DNA from: Nocardia pneumoniae NBRC 100136
GTDB taxonomy: Bacteria; Actinomycetota; Actinomycetes; Mycobacteriales; Mycobacteriaceae
Reading direction: 5' to 3'
Length of the DNA stretch: 64,000 bases
NCBI RefSeq assembly: GCF_000308755.1
Contig: NZ_BAGF01000151.1
Span: 62,001-126,000, forward strand
In this document: positions 17,563 through 25,267 of the stretch, one piece after another
Numbering within the stretch: the first letter of the stretch is position 1
Layout: each line of letters begins with the position of its first letter
The notes under the pieces: generated by a model
What the model was told of the DNA's origin: nothing
Database searches by the model: none
Seen by the model: only the letters and a program-made list of their open reading frames with translations
Made by a program: the position numbers and the translations under genes

Positions 17563-18320
17563 AGCGTGACGATGTCGATATCGCGCTCGAGTTCGTGGGC
17601 TCGCTCGGGTTGACCCTCGACGACCTGGCATCGGCGCAATCCGATCGAGCGGGCATGCCCACGATCAGCCAGTACCTCCGGCGGGTGGCGATCAAGAAAC
17701 CGAAAGGCACGAGCCATTACAGCTCTTACTGGCCGATCATCGAAACAGCTTGGGGCGAAAGACTTCTCGACTCGCTCACGGTGGTGGAGATCGAGGAGTT
17801 GGCGGCCTGGCACCGGTGCCGAGCTGTCGTGCGAGCGAACAGCAGGGGCGGACGCGGCGCTGAAGCCAACGTCATCTCCGCGATGCGCTTCCTCTACCAG
17901 GACGCCCAAGATGACGGCCTGATCCAACCGGATGCGAATCCGGCCGCCAAAGCCGGCAAAACACCCCAGCCTCCCGGGCCGGCGCGGGTATTGAGTTTCG
18001 ACCACATCGCGGAACTCGGCCGCGTGGCCTCGACCACCGGTGACGACACCGAACTCGACGCGCTCATCCTGCGGTTACACATCGAAACAGCCTGCCGCAG
18101 AAAACCAGTTCTCGCGCTGCGTATCGAGGACCTCGAACGCGACGACTGCCTGGTCCGACTCCACGAATACGGTGGCGCGATCCGGTGGCAGCCGATCTCC
18201 CCCACTCTGATGAACCGACTGCTCGGCCACATCAGACACCGTGGTGGTCGCAAAGCCACCGATCAAGTACTGCGCTACCAAGACGGTAGGCCAGTTGATC
18301 TCGCCCGCTACCAATACTGA
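17559..18320 (+). pseudogene. Tyrosine-recombinase-like gene, 5' part, interrupted by an IS3 element
   Basis: Residues 1-253 show the N-terminal SAM-like and early catalytic regions of a tyrosine recombinase: HIETACRRKPVLALRIEDL corresponds to the Arg-I region, followed by RLHEYGGAIRWQPISPTLM. The frame ends at TGA 18318-18320, which is the first three bases of an inserted IS. Removing the IS and one TAC target duplicate restores a single open frame that continues at 19593 and ends at 19844, giving a protein of about 337 residues. The gene is therefore a recent insertion casualty. Even before insertion it appears to have lost the catalytic HxLRH motif (see the 3' part). Confidence 0.85.
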
Positions 18321-18341
18321 GCTTGCCCCGGTTTCCCGGAC
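18318..18341. repeat. IS terminal inverted repeat, left end
   Basis: This 24-bp end starts with TGAGCTTGCCCCGG and pairs with 19566-19589 at 22 of 24 positions. It begins with TG and its partner ends in CA, as is usual for IS3-family ends. Confidence 0.93.
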
Positions 18342-18357
18342 TGGTTGGGTGTGATGC

Positions 18358-19236
18358 TCACGCGGCTGCGTGAGCGGGGGTGTGGGCTCGTTCGTACTCT
18401 ACGGGGCTGAGCATTCCGATCTTCGAGTGTCGCCTTGCGGGGTTGTAGAAGGTTTCGATGTAGCCGAAGATCGCGTTCGCCAGTTCTTGGCGCGTGATCC
18501 ACTGTTTGCGGTCGAGCAACTCCAATTGCAGTGTTCCGAAGAAGCTTTCGACCATACTGTTGTCGAAGCAGTCCCCGATCGACCCCATCGAGCCGAGCAA
18601 TCCGGCTGTGCGGATCCGCTGCCCGAAGGCCCAGCTGGTGTACTGGACTCCGTGGTCGGAATGGGCGATCGTGCGGCCGGCTGGTGGCTGGCGCCGCCAG
18701 CGGGCCATGTCCAACGCGTCGCAGACCAACTCGGCACGCAAATGGTCTGCGATCGACCACCCGACGATGCGGCGGGAGAACGCATCCAGCACGACCGCGC
18801 AGTACACCCAGCCCTCGGTGGTCCGGTGCTGGGTCACATCCATGCACCACAGCCGGTCCGGGCCCTCAACGGCGAAGCGGCGGTTGACCAGGTCCGGGTG
18901 CGGACTGGCCTGCGGGTCCCGGGCGGTGCCACCCCGGCGGCGGCGGAAGACTCCAGCCAGTCCAGCGCTGCACATCAGCCGGGCCACGCGTTTGCGGCCC
19001 ACCCGGATATCTCGACCGAGCCGCAGCTCTGCATGCACCCGCGGAGCACCGTAGGTGCCGCGTGACGCGATGTGGATGTCGATGATCGTGGCCGTGAGTT
19101 GACGATCGGCGCGGGCACGCGCGGACTCGCCGCGATGTTTCCACTCGTAGTACCCGGAGGTCGACACCCGCAGAACACGGCATGAAACCGTGACCGGGAT
19201 GCCGGCTTCGGCAAGTTGCGCGACCACCGGGAACAC
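18358..19236 (-). CDS. IS3-family transposase OrfB (DDE integrase core)
   Basis: The 292-residue frame holds the rve-type catalytic core: WCMDVTQH gives the first Asp, then FSRRIVGWS, HSDHGVQYTS gives the second Asp, and SIGDCFDNSMVESFFGTLQLE gives the Glu. Upstream are the HTH_21-like segment (SRGTYGAPRVHAELR) and RVARLMCSAGL. It starts in the -1 frame relative to OrfA with a GTG at 19236. It is probably produced mainly as an OrfAB fusion through the slippery CCCAAAA at 19239-19245. It catalyses cut-and-copy transposition of the element. Confidence 0.95.
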   Translation of the reverse strand: MFPVVAQLAEAGIPVTVSCRVLRVSTSGYYEWKHRGESARARADRQLTATIIDIHIASRGTYGAPRVHAELRLGRDIRVGRKRVARLMCSAGLAGVFRRRRGGTARDPQASPHPDLVNRRFAVEGPDRLWCMDVTQHRTTEGWVYCAVVLDAFSRRIVGWSIADHLRAELVCDALDMARWRRQPPAGRTIAHSDHGVQYTSWAFGQRIRTAGLLGSMGSIGDCFDNSMVESFFGTLQLELLDRKQWITRQELANAIFGYIETFYNPARRHSKIGMLSPVEYERAHTPAHAAA

Positions 19237-19523
19237 TATTTTGGGAGGACGTTCTCCCGCGCGAAGTAGGCCGCGGCCTTGCGCAACACCTCGTTCTCCA
19301 GTTCGAGCTGGCGAGTCCTGCGCCGTAACTCGGCCAGTTCTTTGCGTTCAGCGCTGGTCACGCCCTCGCGTGCGCCGGCGTCGATGTCGGCTCGTTTGAG
19401 CCAGTTCCGTAGGCACGACTCTGAGATCCCCAAGCCCATTGCGACTTGACCGATCGGCTTGTCGCTGCTGCGGGCCAGCTCGATCGCGCGCTGCCGGAAC
19501 TCCGGCGGGTGTGCTGGTGGCAT
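19236..19523 (-). CDS. IS3-family OrfA (HTH DNA-binding protein)
   Basis: The 95-residue protein has an N-terminal helix-turn-helix (EFRQRAIELARSS through GISESCLRNWLKRAD) and a C-terminal leucine-zipper-like helix (ELRRRTRQLELENEVLRKAAAYF) that allows multimerisation. It binds the IS ends and acts as a regulator, and is the N-terminal part of the OrfAB transposase after frameshifting. The last codons CCA AAA before the TAG form the X XXY YYZ heptamer C CCA AAA, placed directly before the stop codon. Confidence 0.93.
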   Translation of the reverse strand: MPPAHPPEFRQRAIELARSSDKPIGQVAMGLGISESCLRNWLKRADIDAGAREGVTSAERKELAELRRRTRQLELENEVLRKAAAYFARENVLPK

Positions 19524-19565
19524 CCAGACTCCTTTCGAAGGCGAGTATCTCGCCTCACTATTGGT

Positions 19566-19589
19566 GTCCGGAAGACCGGGGCAAGCTCA
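19566..19589. repeat. IS terminal inverted repeat, right end
   Basis: This 24-bp end ends in GGGGCAAGCTCA and is the inverted partner of 18318-18341. The following TAC (19590-19592) is the target-site duplicate. Confidence 0.93.
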
Positions 19590-19844
19590 TACCTCGTCCG
19601 CCGGTTCCGTTGTGAACTCTCCTGGGCTGACGAGCTACAAGTGAACATGGACTGGATCTGTCAGACCACAGAGGCGTTCGTCGAGAAGCAATTCGGGCGT
19701 CGCACTGCGAGCCTGTTCAAACGCGGACCCAGACGTATCGACAACCACGAACACCACGATCGGTACGATCCCAGGCGCATAGCACAAGTGGCTGAGGTGT
19801 TGGTCGCACTCACCGGCGCGCCTCACCCCCTAGCCCGCAAGTAA
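19590..19844 (+). pseudogene. Tyrosine-recombinase-like gene, 3' part, displaced by the IS
   Basis: Read in the frame restored by removing the IS, this stretch gives the C-terminal 84 or so residues, ending in LVALTGAPHPLARK. The closing PHPLA tail matches actinobacterial tyrosine recombinases of this type. Where active relatives are expected to have an HWLRHTT motif, this copy reads DWICQTT, so the catalytic His/Arg/His are missing. The usual AGHT box and Tyr environment are also unrecognisable. It thus seems a catalytically dead paralogue even before disruption. The family comparison is from memory of the family, not an alignment. Confidence 0.75.
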
Positions 19845-20373
19845 CGGGCGTACACCTGTCGCGCGCTGCTGGGCTGCGGATATCGGCGGATTATCCGGGA
19901 ATACGACGAGTTCCGGGACCAGGCCGCCGCCCGCAGCATCCGTGTGTTCAACTCGCTGACCGGACGGGCCGACATGGTCGGCAAGCAGTATCTGCTGGAC
20001 CTGACTGCGGACGGGTATCCAGTCATCCCCACCGTCGACCGCCTCGACGATTTGGACTGCCTGCCGCAGGCCAACCGCTACGCGATCAAGCCTGCGGCAG
20101 GAGCTGACTCGATCGGCCTCATGTTCGTCGCCCACGATGAGCTGGACGCTCTCGATTGGAGGGGCATCCTGGTCAGCCCGCATCGATTTCTGCTACGAGG
20201 TTTCGTTCTACTACGTCGACGAAGCGTTCCAGTACGCTCTCCACGCCCCGATCCCGGTCGGCGCTGGGTCCTCGAACCCTACGAATCCACCGCCGCCGAC
20301 CCCGCCTTCGCCCGCCGCATCATCGACTGGAACACTCTCGACCACGGCATCCAGCGTGTCGACGCCTGCCGCA
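19845..20373 (+). pseudogene. ATP-grasp ligase-like protein remnant
   Basis: Translation across three frames gives a continuous match to a RimK/glutathione-synthase-like ATP-grasp protein: RSIRVFNSLTGRADMVGKQY, then PVIPTVDRLDDLDCLPQANRY, then IKPAAGADSIGLMFV (frame 1), then DFCYEVSFYYVDEAFQYALHAP (a shifted frame), then RRWVLEPYESTAADPAFARR and DWNTLDHGIQRVDACRT (first frame again). Single-base losses near 20172, 20180 and 20255, each apparently of a C, explain the shifts. The N-terminus and the terminal catalytic segment are missing. Immediately after, a helical stretch (LNENLTKARTENLTLRRSL) resembles the DUF6262-type proteins found beside recombinases. The gene is clearly not functional as read. 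Confidence 0.65.
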
Positions 20374-20798
20374 CCGAGCTGCGACGTTGTCTCGCCACGT
20401 TGAACGAGAACCTAACCAAAGCCAGGACCGAGAACCTCACTCTACGGCGATCACTCGACGGCGCTCGCGCGAACGTCGAACGGGAACGAGAACGCAACGT
20501 CACGCAGATGTTCTGCCGGGTGACATCAGCCAACTCAATTGAACCCACCGGCATCCTGGTGCGGGTACCGCAGTTGTTGGCGGCCTCGAAACAGCACCCC
20601 GTCGCGCAGCACGTCGATCGGTGCGGCCTTGCGTGGCCGACGGGCGCGGCAAACGCCTGCTGTGGCATGTTCCGGGACCGCGTGCGCCGGTTGCGGGCAA
20701 GAGCATTCTGGTCCGCGGCAGTGTTGCCCCCGGTATCACCGGGCCCATGCGCTTCCGGCCGTTTATGTTGTCGTGGTCGGCGGCGACCGGGTCCTAAC
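20374..20798. other. Decayed DNA after the ATP-grasp remnant
   Basis: A coiled-coil-like reading frame continues to about 20520, after which no frame has a recognisable product. The stretch is probably the remains of the mobile element that also carried the recombinase-like genes. Confidence 0.4.
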
Positions 20799-21632
20799 TC
20801 ATGTCCACGCGTCGGCGTGGTCGCGTACCCAGGCGGTGTATGAGCGTGCTGGTCGTCCGAGGAGCGCCTCGACGTGGTCGGTTACGACCGGTGTCCGCTC
20901 CAGTTCGCGGGCGTACCGGGCCATGAGGGCATGGACGAACCCTTGGTCGAGCCCATGCTCGATCATTCCGCGTGCGGCGGCGTCCGCGGGAATCTGTTGG
21001 TAACGAATAGGTTTGCCGAGTACTTGGCCGATGATAGCGACCATACCCTCGAAAGCTATCGCGTCGGGCCCGGTGATCGGGATGCGGCGGCCGAGCAGGG
21101 TGTCGTCGGACATGGCGTGGGCGATGACGTCCGCGACGTCTTGTTCGTGGATGACTGCCTCGGCATAGCCGGCGTACGGTCCGAAGACGGTGTCGCCCCT
21201 GGCGATCTGGCTGCGCCACATCGTCAAGGTATTCATGGCGAACGAACTCGGTTGTATGCTCACCCAGGGCAGGCCGCTGCCGACTACGGCTTGTTCCACC
21301 TCTGTGTTGCGGTCGCCGTTGTATCGCGACGGCTGGTGCGTTGGTTCGTCGTCGGCATTGATGGCAGACATGACCACCACACGGGCGACGCCGCAGGTGG
21401 CGGCGAGTTTCAGTAGATCATCGACGTGGTCCTGCGTTGCTCGTGGATGGACGAACAGGCAGTCGACCCCGGTCATAGCGGCCTCGGCGGCCTCCAGGGA
21501 AAAGACCTCGACCTCCTCGGGAAGGCCTGCTGCGGGCTGTCGTGACAGTGCCCGAACGTCTCGGCCCGAACTGATCAAGGCGTCGATCAACGGCCGGCCG
21601 ATGAGGCCGGTCGCGCCGGTTACCAGGAACAT
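20799..21632 (-). CDS. NmrA-like NAD(P)-dependent reductase or epimerase
   Basis: The 277-residue protein begins with the dinucleotide-binding motif FLVTGATGLIGRPL and continues as an atypical SDR (NmrA/HSCARG type): VVVMSAINADD, then YNGDRNTEVEQAVVGSGLPW, then the central IQPSSFAMNT and the late segment HEQDVADVIAHAM. It lacks the usual YxxxK catalytic pair, as do many NmrA relatives that act as quinone or azo reductases or as redox sensors. ATG 21632 is preferred over the adjoining TTG because AGGAGAT lies at the right spacing. It stands alone on the - strand next to the mobile zone. The substrate is unknown. Confidence 0.85.
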   Translation of the reverse strand: MFLVTGATGLIGRPLIDALISSGRDVRALSRQPAAGLPEEVEVFSLEAAEAAMTGVDCLFVHPRATQDHVDDLLKLAATCGVARVVVMSAINADDEPTHQPSRYNGDRNTEVEQAVVGSGLPWVSIQPSSFAMNTLTMWRSQIARGDTVFGPYAGYAEAVIHEQDVADVIAHAMSDDTLLGRRIPITGPDAIAFEGMVAIIGQVLGKPIRYQQIPADAAARGMIEHGLDQGFVHALMARYARELERTPVVTDHVEALLGRPARSYTAWVRDHADAWT

Positions 21633-21731
21633 CAAGATCTCCTATCTAGTTCAGAAATTTCGCTTTACATACTGCTCGCCTCGGCGCAAGTGCGCCGGTC
21701 CTCGACACGCTGCGTGCGTCGCGGAGCCGTC

Positions 21732-22217
21732 TCATTCTGAACTCGGTGGGGGGCCGAGGATTTCGACTCCGTGCCGGGATGCTGCCGTGGTGAGGGCGGC
21801 CATGTCGGGTGGAGTAGTCGGTGCGGGCGGTAAGGCGAGTGTGGTTGCTGCCGTTCCTGTTTCGGTGAACCAGTGTTCGAATCCGCCGGGTGTTATGAGG
21901 GTGAGGAATTGGCAGGTTGGGGTGACTGCGCGGTAGGCGTGCGGGATGCCTCTGGGGGCGAGAGTGATTGATCCGGCTGGGGCGTGGTGGCGGTGTCCGT
22001 CGATGTGGATGTCGAGTTGGCCGTGCACGACGAGGAACAGTTCGTCCTCGCGGGTGTGCCTGTGCAGGGGTGCGGCGGTGCCGGACAGGCAGGTGTGGCG
22101 GATGAGTGCGAAGCGGCCGCCGGTTTGTTCGGCGGTGGCGTCGAGTTGGATCAGGGAGCCGAAATGCCAGATGGCTCGGCCTGTGTCGTCGGTGATTTGG
22201 AACGGTGTGTGAACCAT
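21732..22217 (-). CDS. Cupin-domain protein (quercetinase-like)
   Basis: The 161-residue protein has one cupin barrel: motif 1 LHRHTREDELFLVVHGQLDIHI supplies the metal-binding HxH and Glu, and motif 2 GSITLAPRGIPHAYR supplies the last His. Single-domain cupins like this serve as dioxygenases or ligand sensors. Its ribosome-binding site AGGAG overlaps the stop codon of the upstream DUF1772 gene (2-bp gap), so the two are expressed together. The pairing with a DUF1772 (anthrone-oxygenase-like) protein hints at oxidation of aromatic or polyketide-like compounds, but no substrate is evident. Confidence 0.85.
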   Translation of the reverse strand: MVHTPFQITDDTGRAIWHFGSLIQLDATAEQTGGRFALIRHTCLSGTAAPLHRHTREDELFLVVHGQLDIHIDGHRHHAPAGSITLAPRGIPHAYRAVTPTCQFLTLITPGGFEHWFTETGTAATTLALPPAPTTPPDMAALTTAASRHGVEILGPPPSSE

Positions 22218-22219
22218 CT

Positions 22220-22774
22220 CTACTCCTGTGTATCGGGGGATTCGGTGATGAACGGCCGCTGAGTTCGGGTGCCGACGGTCTCGGCGAAGACGACGCAGCC
22301 GAACGCGATCACGGCGGCGGCGGTGCGGGCGGCGTGGGCGAGCTGCCAGCGATCGCGGATGTCCGCCCAGTTCTGCGGGGGCGCGGTGATCAGCCAGTCG
22401 CGCTGATCGGCGTTGATGGGCAGGTTGACGAGGGCGGTCACGATCACGATCAGCGCGAGGAGCAGCAACGCGACCGCGACCAGCCGGCGACCTGCGGTGC
22501 TGGTCCGGTGGTACAGCACCGTCACGGTGGCGGTGGCGATGATGGCGGGCACGAGGGTGACGGTCGCGAGTACGTCCATGGCGATCAGCTCGACGTGGCG
22601 GACCTGCGTGTACACCGCACCGTCGGCATCGCCCATCGATAGCTCCATTACGAGCACGGTGATCAGGAATCCGGCGAACATCCCCGCGAATACCAGACTC
22701 GCGAATCGTGCCGAGGCGAGCAGGGTGCCGCGGCTGCGCAGGCTGGGCCGGAGGGATTCAGACGAGGGCGACAC
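22220..22774 (-). CDS. DUF1772 membrane protein (anthrone-oxygenase-like)
   Basis: This protein of about 184 residues has four likely transmembrane segments (LVFAGMFAGFLITVLVM; VLATVTLVPAIIATATVTVL; LVAVALLLLALIVIVTALV; TAAAVIAFGCVVFAE) and the conserved DUF1772 features ELSMGDADG, LPINADQRDW and WADIRDRWQLAHAAR. DUF1772 includes fungal anthrone oxygenases and many bacterial proteins of unknown role. GTG 22774 is chosen because GGAAGGG precedes it and because upstream in-frame sequence is not protein-like. It is the first gene of a two-gene operon with the cupin and diverges from the haloalkane dehalogenase gene. Confidence 0.8.
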   Translation of the reverse strand: MSPSSESLRPSLRSRGTLLASARFASLVFAGMFAGFLITVLVMELSMGDADGAVYTQVRHVELIAMDVLATVTLVPAIIATATVTVLYHRTSTAGRRLVAVALLLLALIVIVTALVNLPINADQRDWLITAPPQNWADIRDRWQLAHAARTAAAVIAFGCVVFAETVGTRTQRPFITESPDTQE

Positions 22775-22984
22775 GAACTGCCCTTCCCTGCCCGCTGTCC
22801 GAAACGGGATACCGAATTGCCATGTGCGACGGATCCTTTCGCCACTTTCTTCGGAAGTGAGTGGTGCCCGACTCTCGAAGACCACTACTACGACAACACG
22901 ATTATATGATAAAAATACATTATTGAAACCGTAGTTGGTCGGTCTCGGCCCGGCCGCTCCCCCGCCCGATCGAGAGGAGACACG

Positions 22985-24028
22985 ATGGGCATCGGCACCG
23001 ACCGTGCGATGACCGTGCTGCGCACGCCGGAGGCGCGATTCGACGATCTGCCCGGTTACCCGTTCCCGCCGCGCTACACGGAGGTCGCCGCGGGCGACGG
23101 GGCCGGTACCCGGCTGCGGCTGCACTATGTCGACGAACGACCGGGCGATGCGGCGGAGGACTCCGGTGAGACGGTGCTGCTGTTGCACGGCGAGCCGTCG
23201 TGGAGCTTCCTGTACCGGCATGTGGTTCCGCCCCTGGTGCGGGCCGGGCATCGCTGTGTCGCGCCGGACCTGATCGGCTTCGGCAGGTCGGACAAACCCG
23301 CCGACCGTTTCGCGCACACCTATCAGGCGCAGGTCGACTGGCTGGGCGAGGCAATCGCCCGGCTGGGGTTACGGGATATCACCCTCGTGTGCCAGGACTG
23401 GGGCGGCCTGCTGGGATTTCGGTTGGTGGCCGAGCAGCCCGACCGGTTCCGGCGTGTGGTCGCGACGAATACCTTCTTCCCCACCGGCGACCAGGACCTC
23501 GGCCATTCGTACGCGGTCTGGCTGCAGCTCAGCCAGCGAGCCCACCCGTTCGATATCGGGCAGGTGGTCGATCGTGGCACGGTCACCGACCTCGATCCGC
23601 AGGTGCGCGCGGCCTACAACGCCCCGTTCCCCGACGAGTCGTATCTCGCCGGACCGCGACAGCTTCCGCTGCTGGTACCGATCTCGCGTCTCGACGACGC
23701 CGCCCCGGCCAACCGCGACGCGTGGGCCGCACTCGCGACATTGCAGTTGCCGGTGCTGTGCGCGTTCAGCGACCGCGATTATGGCGTCGGAAACGGAGAC
23801 GCGCTGTTGCGCAACCACATTCCCGGCGCATCGGGGCAGCCGCACACCACGATCACCGGTGCCGGTCACTTCCTACAAGAGGACCGGGGCCCCGAACTCG
23901 CGAGACTGATCGACGAGTTCATCCGCGCGACCAGCGGCACCGGGTTGCCGACCCACCACGACGAAGCCGACGGCGAACTCGGGACCCGACCGAGGGAGGT
24001 GGTGACGGAACCACGGTCTCGCCGCTGA
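22985..24028 (+). CDS. Haloalkane dehalogenase (HLD-I type)
   Basis: The 347-residue alpha/beta-hydrolase has the haloalkane dehalogenase signatures: oxyanion-region HGEPSWSFLYR with the halide-binding Trp, PDLIGFGRSDKP, nucleophile Asp in CQDWGG (about residue 138), catalytic acid Asp in FSDRDYG near residue 262, and catalytic His in GAGHFLQED near 293. The acid placed after strand 7 fits subfamily I (DhlA/DmbB-like). It hydrolyses carbon-halogen bonds to alcohol and halide in the cytoplasm, without cofactors. GAGGAG precedes ATG 22985. The last 30 residues form a polar tail beyond the usual family end. The AT-rich divergent region (about 22898-22925) is the likely promoter and operator. Confidence 0.9.
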   Translation: MGIGTDRAMTVLRTPEARFDDLPGYPFPPRYTEVAAGDGAGTRLRLHYVDERPGDAAEDSGETVLLLHGEPSWSFLYRHVVPPLVRAGHRCVAPDLIGFGRSDKPADRFAHTYQAQVDWLGEAIARLGLRDITLVCQDWGGLLGFRLVAEQPDRFRRVVATNTFFPTGDQDLGHSYAVWLQLSQRAHPFDIGQVVDRGTVTDLDPQVRAAYNAPFPDESYLAGPRQLPLLVPISRLDDAAPANRDAWAALATLQLPVLCAFSDRDYGVGNGDALLRNHIPGASGQPHTTITGAGHFLQEDRGPELARLIDEFIRATSGTGLPTHHDEADGELGTRPREVVTEPRSRR

Positions 24029-24138
24029 GACATACGCGCGGGACTCGAAACACATCCGAACGGGCCACTCGTGTGCCCGAATCCGGCTCGCCGGGCCGTG
24101 TCAGGACCGGCGGGCGTGACCATTGAACGGAGTTTGAC

Positions 24139-24393
24139 ATGCGAAAGTTCTCTCTGGTGATCGCAGCGGCAGCGGCGTCGACCGCCCTGTCCGGCCTCGG
24201 CGCCGGTTCGGCCGCCGCGACGATCACCTCGCCCGACCGCCACGCTGATTACCACGCCACCGGCGGCAATTGTGCCGACATGTATCAGAAGGCCATCGCG
24301 CTCTGCGATCTCAACTACAAGAGCAACGACCAACGAGCACAGTGCTACAAGTGGGCACAGGCCGACTACAAGAAGTGCATGTCAAGTCGATAA
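24139..24393 (+). CDS. Small secreted protein, four cysteines
   Basis: The 84-residue product starts with a Sec signal peptide (MRKFSLVIAAAAASTALSGL, likely cleaved after GSAAA). The mature part is about 55 residues with four cysteines (NCADM, ALCDL, AQCYK, KKCMS), which could form two disulphides. No family is recognised. ATG 24139 is preceded by ACGGAG. A strong hairpin terminator follows 17 bp after the stop. The role is unknown. Confidence 0.7.
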   Translation: MRKFSLVIAAAAASTALSGLGAGSAAATITSPDRHADYHATGGNCADMYQKAIALCDLNYKSNDQRAQCYKWAQADYKKCMSSR

Positions 24394-24410
24394 GCCGTCG
24401 CACTGCGGCA

Positions 24411-24450
24411 GCACTGCACGCCACCTCCCGAAACAGGTGGCGTGCAGTGC
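24411..24450 (+). terminator. Perfect 16-bp hairpin terminator
   Basis: GCACTGCACGCCACCT (24411-24426) pairs perfectly with AGGTGGCGTGCAGTGC (24435-24450) around an 8-base loop. It has no U-tract, as is common for actinobacterial terminators. It ends the small secreted-protein transcript. Confidence 0.8.
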
Positions 24451-24583
24451 GAGCGAATCGTGACACCCGAGGCCGTGCAAACGACGATGGAAAGCCACGG
24501 TCCGTCCGATCCGACCGGGCAGCCCGGCGCACCGCCGAAACCGTCGCGCACCGGCACGGCATCGACCGGCCGATGCCAGCCGT

Positions 24584-24596
24584 TCGTATAATACGA
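24584..24596. promoter_or_regulatory. MarR-type palindrome overlapping a -10 box
   Basis: TCGTATAATACGA is a perfect 13-bp palindrome containing TATAAT, 40 bp before the start of a MarR-family gene. A related half-site, TATCGTATTTCG, follows at about 24603-24614. The layout suggests autorepression by the downstream regulator. Confidence 0.6.
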
Positions 24597-24635
24597 GACT
24601 CATATCGTATTTCGGGTGCTGGAGAAAGGGCGAGG

Positions 24636-25124
24636 ATGGCGACGGACCGGGCGAGGTCGCGGGGTCACCGGAAGCTGACCGTGGAGGTCAAGGACGCCTT
24701 GCGGGACTTGAACATCCAGATGGCGTTGCTCAACCGGCGATTCAGCGGGCGGGCAGAGTTACGCGACGTGGACATGACCTGCCTCGACCTGATCAACCGG
24801 CACGGGCCGATGTCACCCACGGAGCTGTCGCGCCGCGCCGGCCTGCACCCGGCCACCTTGACCGGCATCCTGGACCGCCTGCAAAAAGGGGGCTGGGTTG
24901 CGCGGGAGCGTGACCAGGACGCCGCCGATCGCCGCGCGGTCACCTTACGGGCCGTCCGCGAACGCAACTCCGTCCTGTTCGACATATTCTCCGGCATGAA
25001 CCAGCGCATGGACGAGCTGTGCCGCAGCTATTCCGACGCCGAACTCGAAGTGATCGCCGATTTCCTGCGGCGCACCGGCGCCGCCGGGCAGCAATCCGCC
25101 GAAGAACTGGCACTGGACAACTGA
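24636..25124 (+). CDS. MarR-family transcriptional regulator
   Basis: The 162-residue protein has a winged helix-turn-helix: DVDMTCLDLINRHGPMSPTELSRRAGLHPATLTGILDRL followed by the wing GWVARERDQDAADRRAVTLR, flanked by dimerisation helices. Such proteins are usually ligand-released repressors. ATG 24636 follows GGAGAAAGGGCGAGG. A perfect palindrome lies over its likely -10 box, so autoregulation is probable. The neighbouring SDR gene on the opposite strand converges on it. Effector and regulon are unknown. Confidence 0.9.
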   Translation: MATDRARSRGHRKLTVEVKDALRDLNIQMALLNRRFSGRAELRDVDMTCLDLINRHGPMSPTELSRRAGLHPATLTGILDRLQKGGWVARERDQDAADRRAVTLRAVRERNSVLFDIFSGMNQRMDELCRSYSDAELEVIADFLRRTGAAGQQSAEELALDN

Positions 25125-25267
25125 CGTCGAGCCATCTGGTGCTCGAAGTGGCCGGGAGAAATTGGCGGTCCGCCGATGAGGCGAGCATTTCCCCCTTCCG
25201 CCGACAGCGCCCAGGTCTCCCCGGATGCCGAACGGGCCGCGAGAACCTCTCCCCGGGCGCCGCGGAC

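Larger units (their letters stand above)
18318..19589 (-). mobile_element. Complete IS3-family insertion sequence
   Basis: The element is 1272 bp. Its left end TGAGCTTGCCCCGG... (18318-18341) and right end (19566-19589) form 24-bp inverted repeats with two mismatches. It is flanked by a 3-bp direct repeat, TAC, at 18315-18317 and 19590-19592, the short duplication typical of the IS3 family. It encodes OrfA and OrfB in overlapping frames on the - strand. Both ORFs are intact and the interrupted gene can be reconstructed, so the insertion looks recent and the element could be active. Confidence 0.95.

Noticed and set aside
22205..22642. Glycine- and aspartate-rich + strand frame opposite the DUF1772 gene.
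   Set aside because: It is the mirror of the membrane-protein codons; DUF1772 has clear family features on the other strand.
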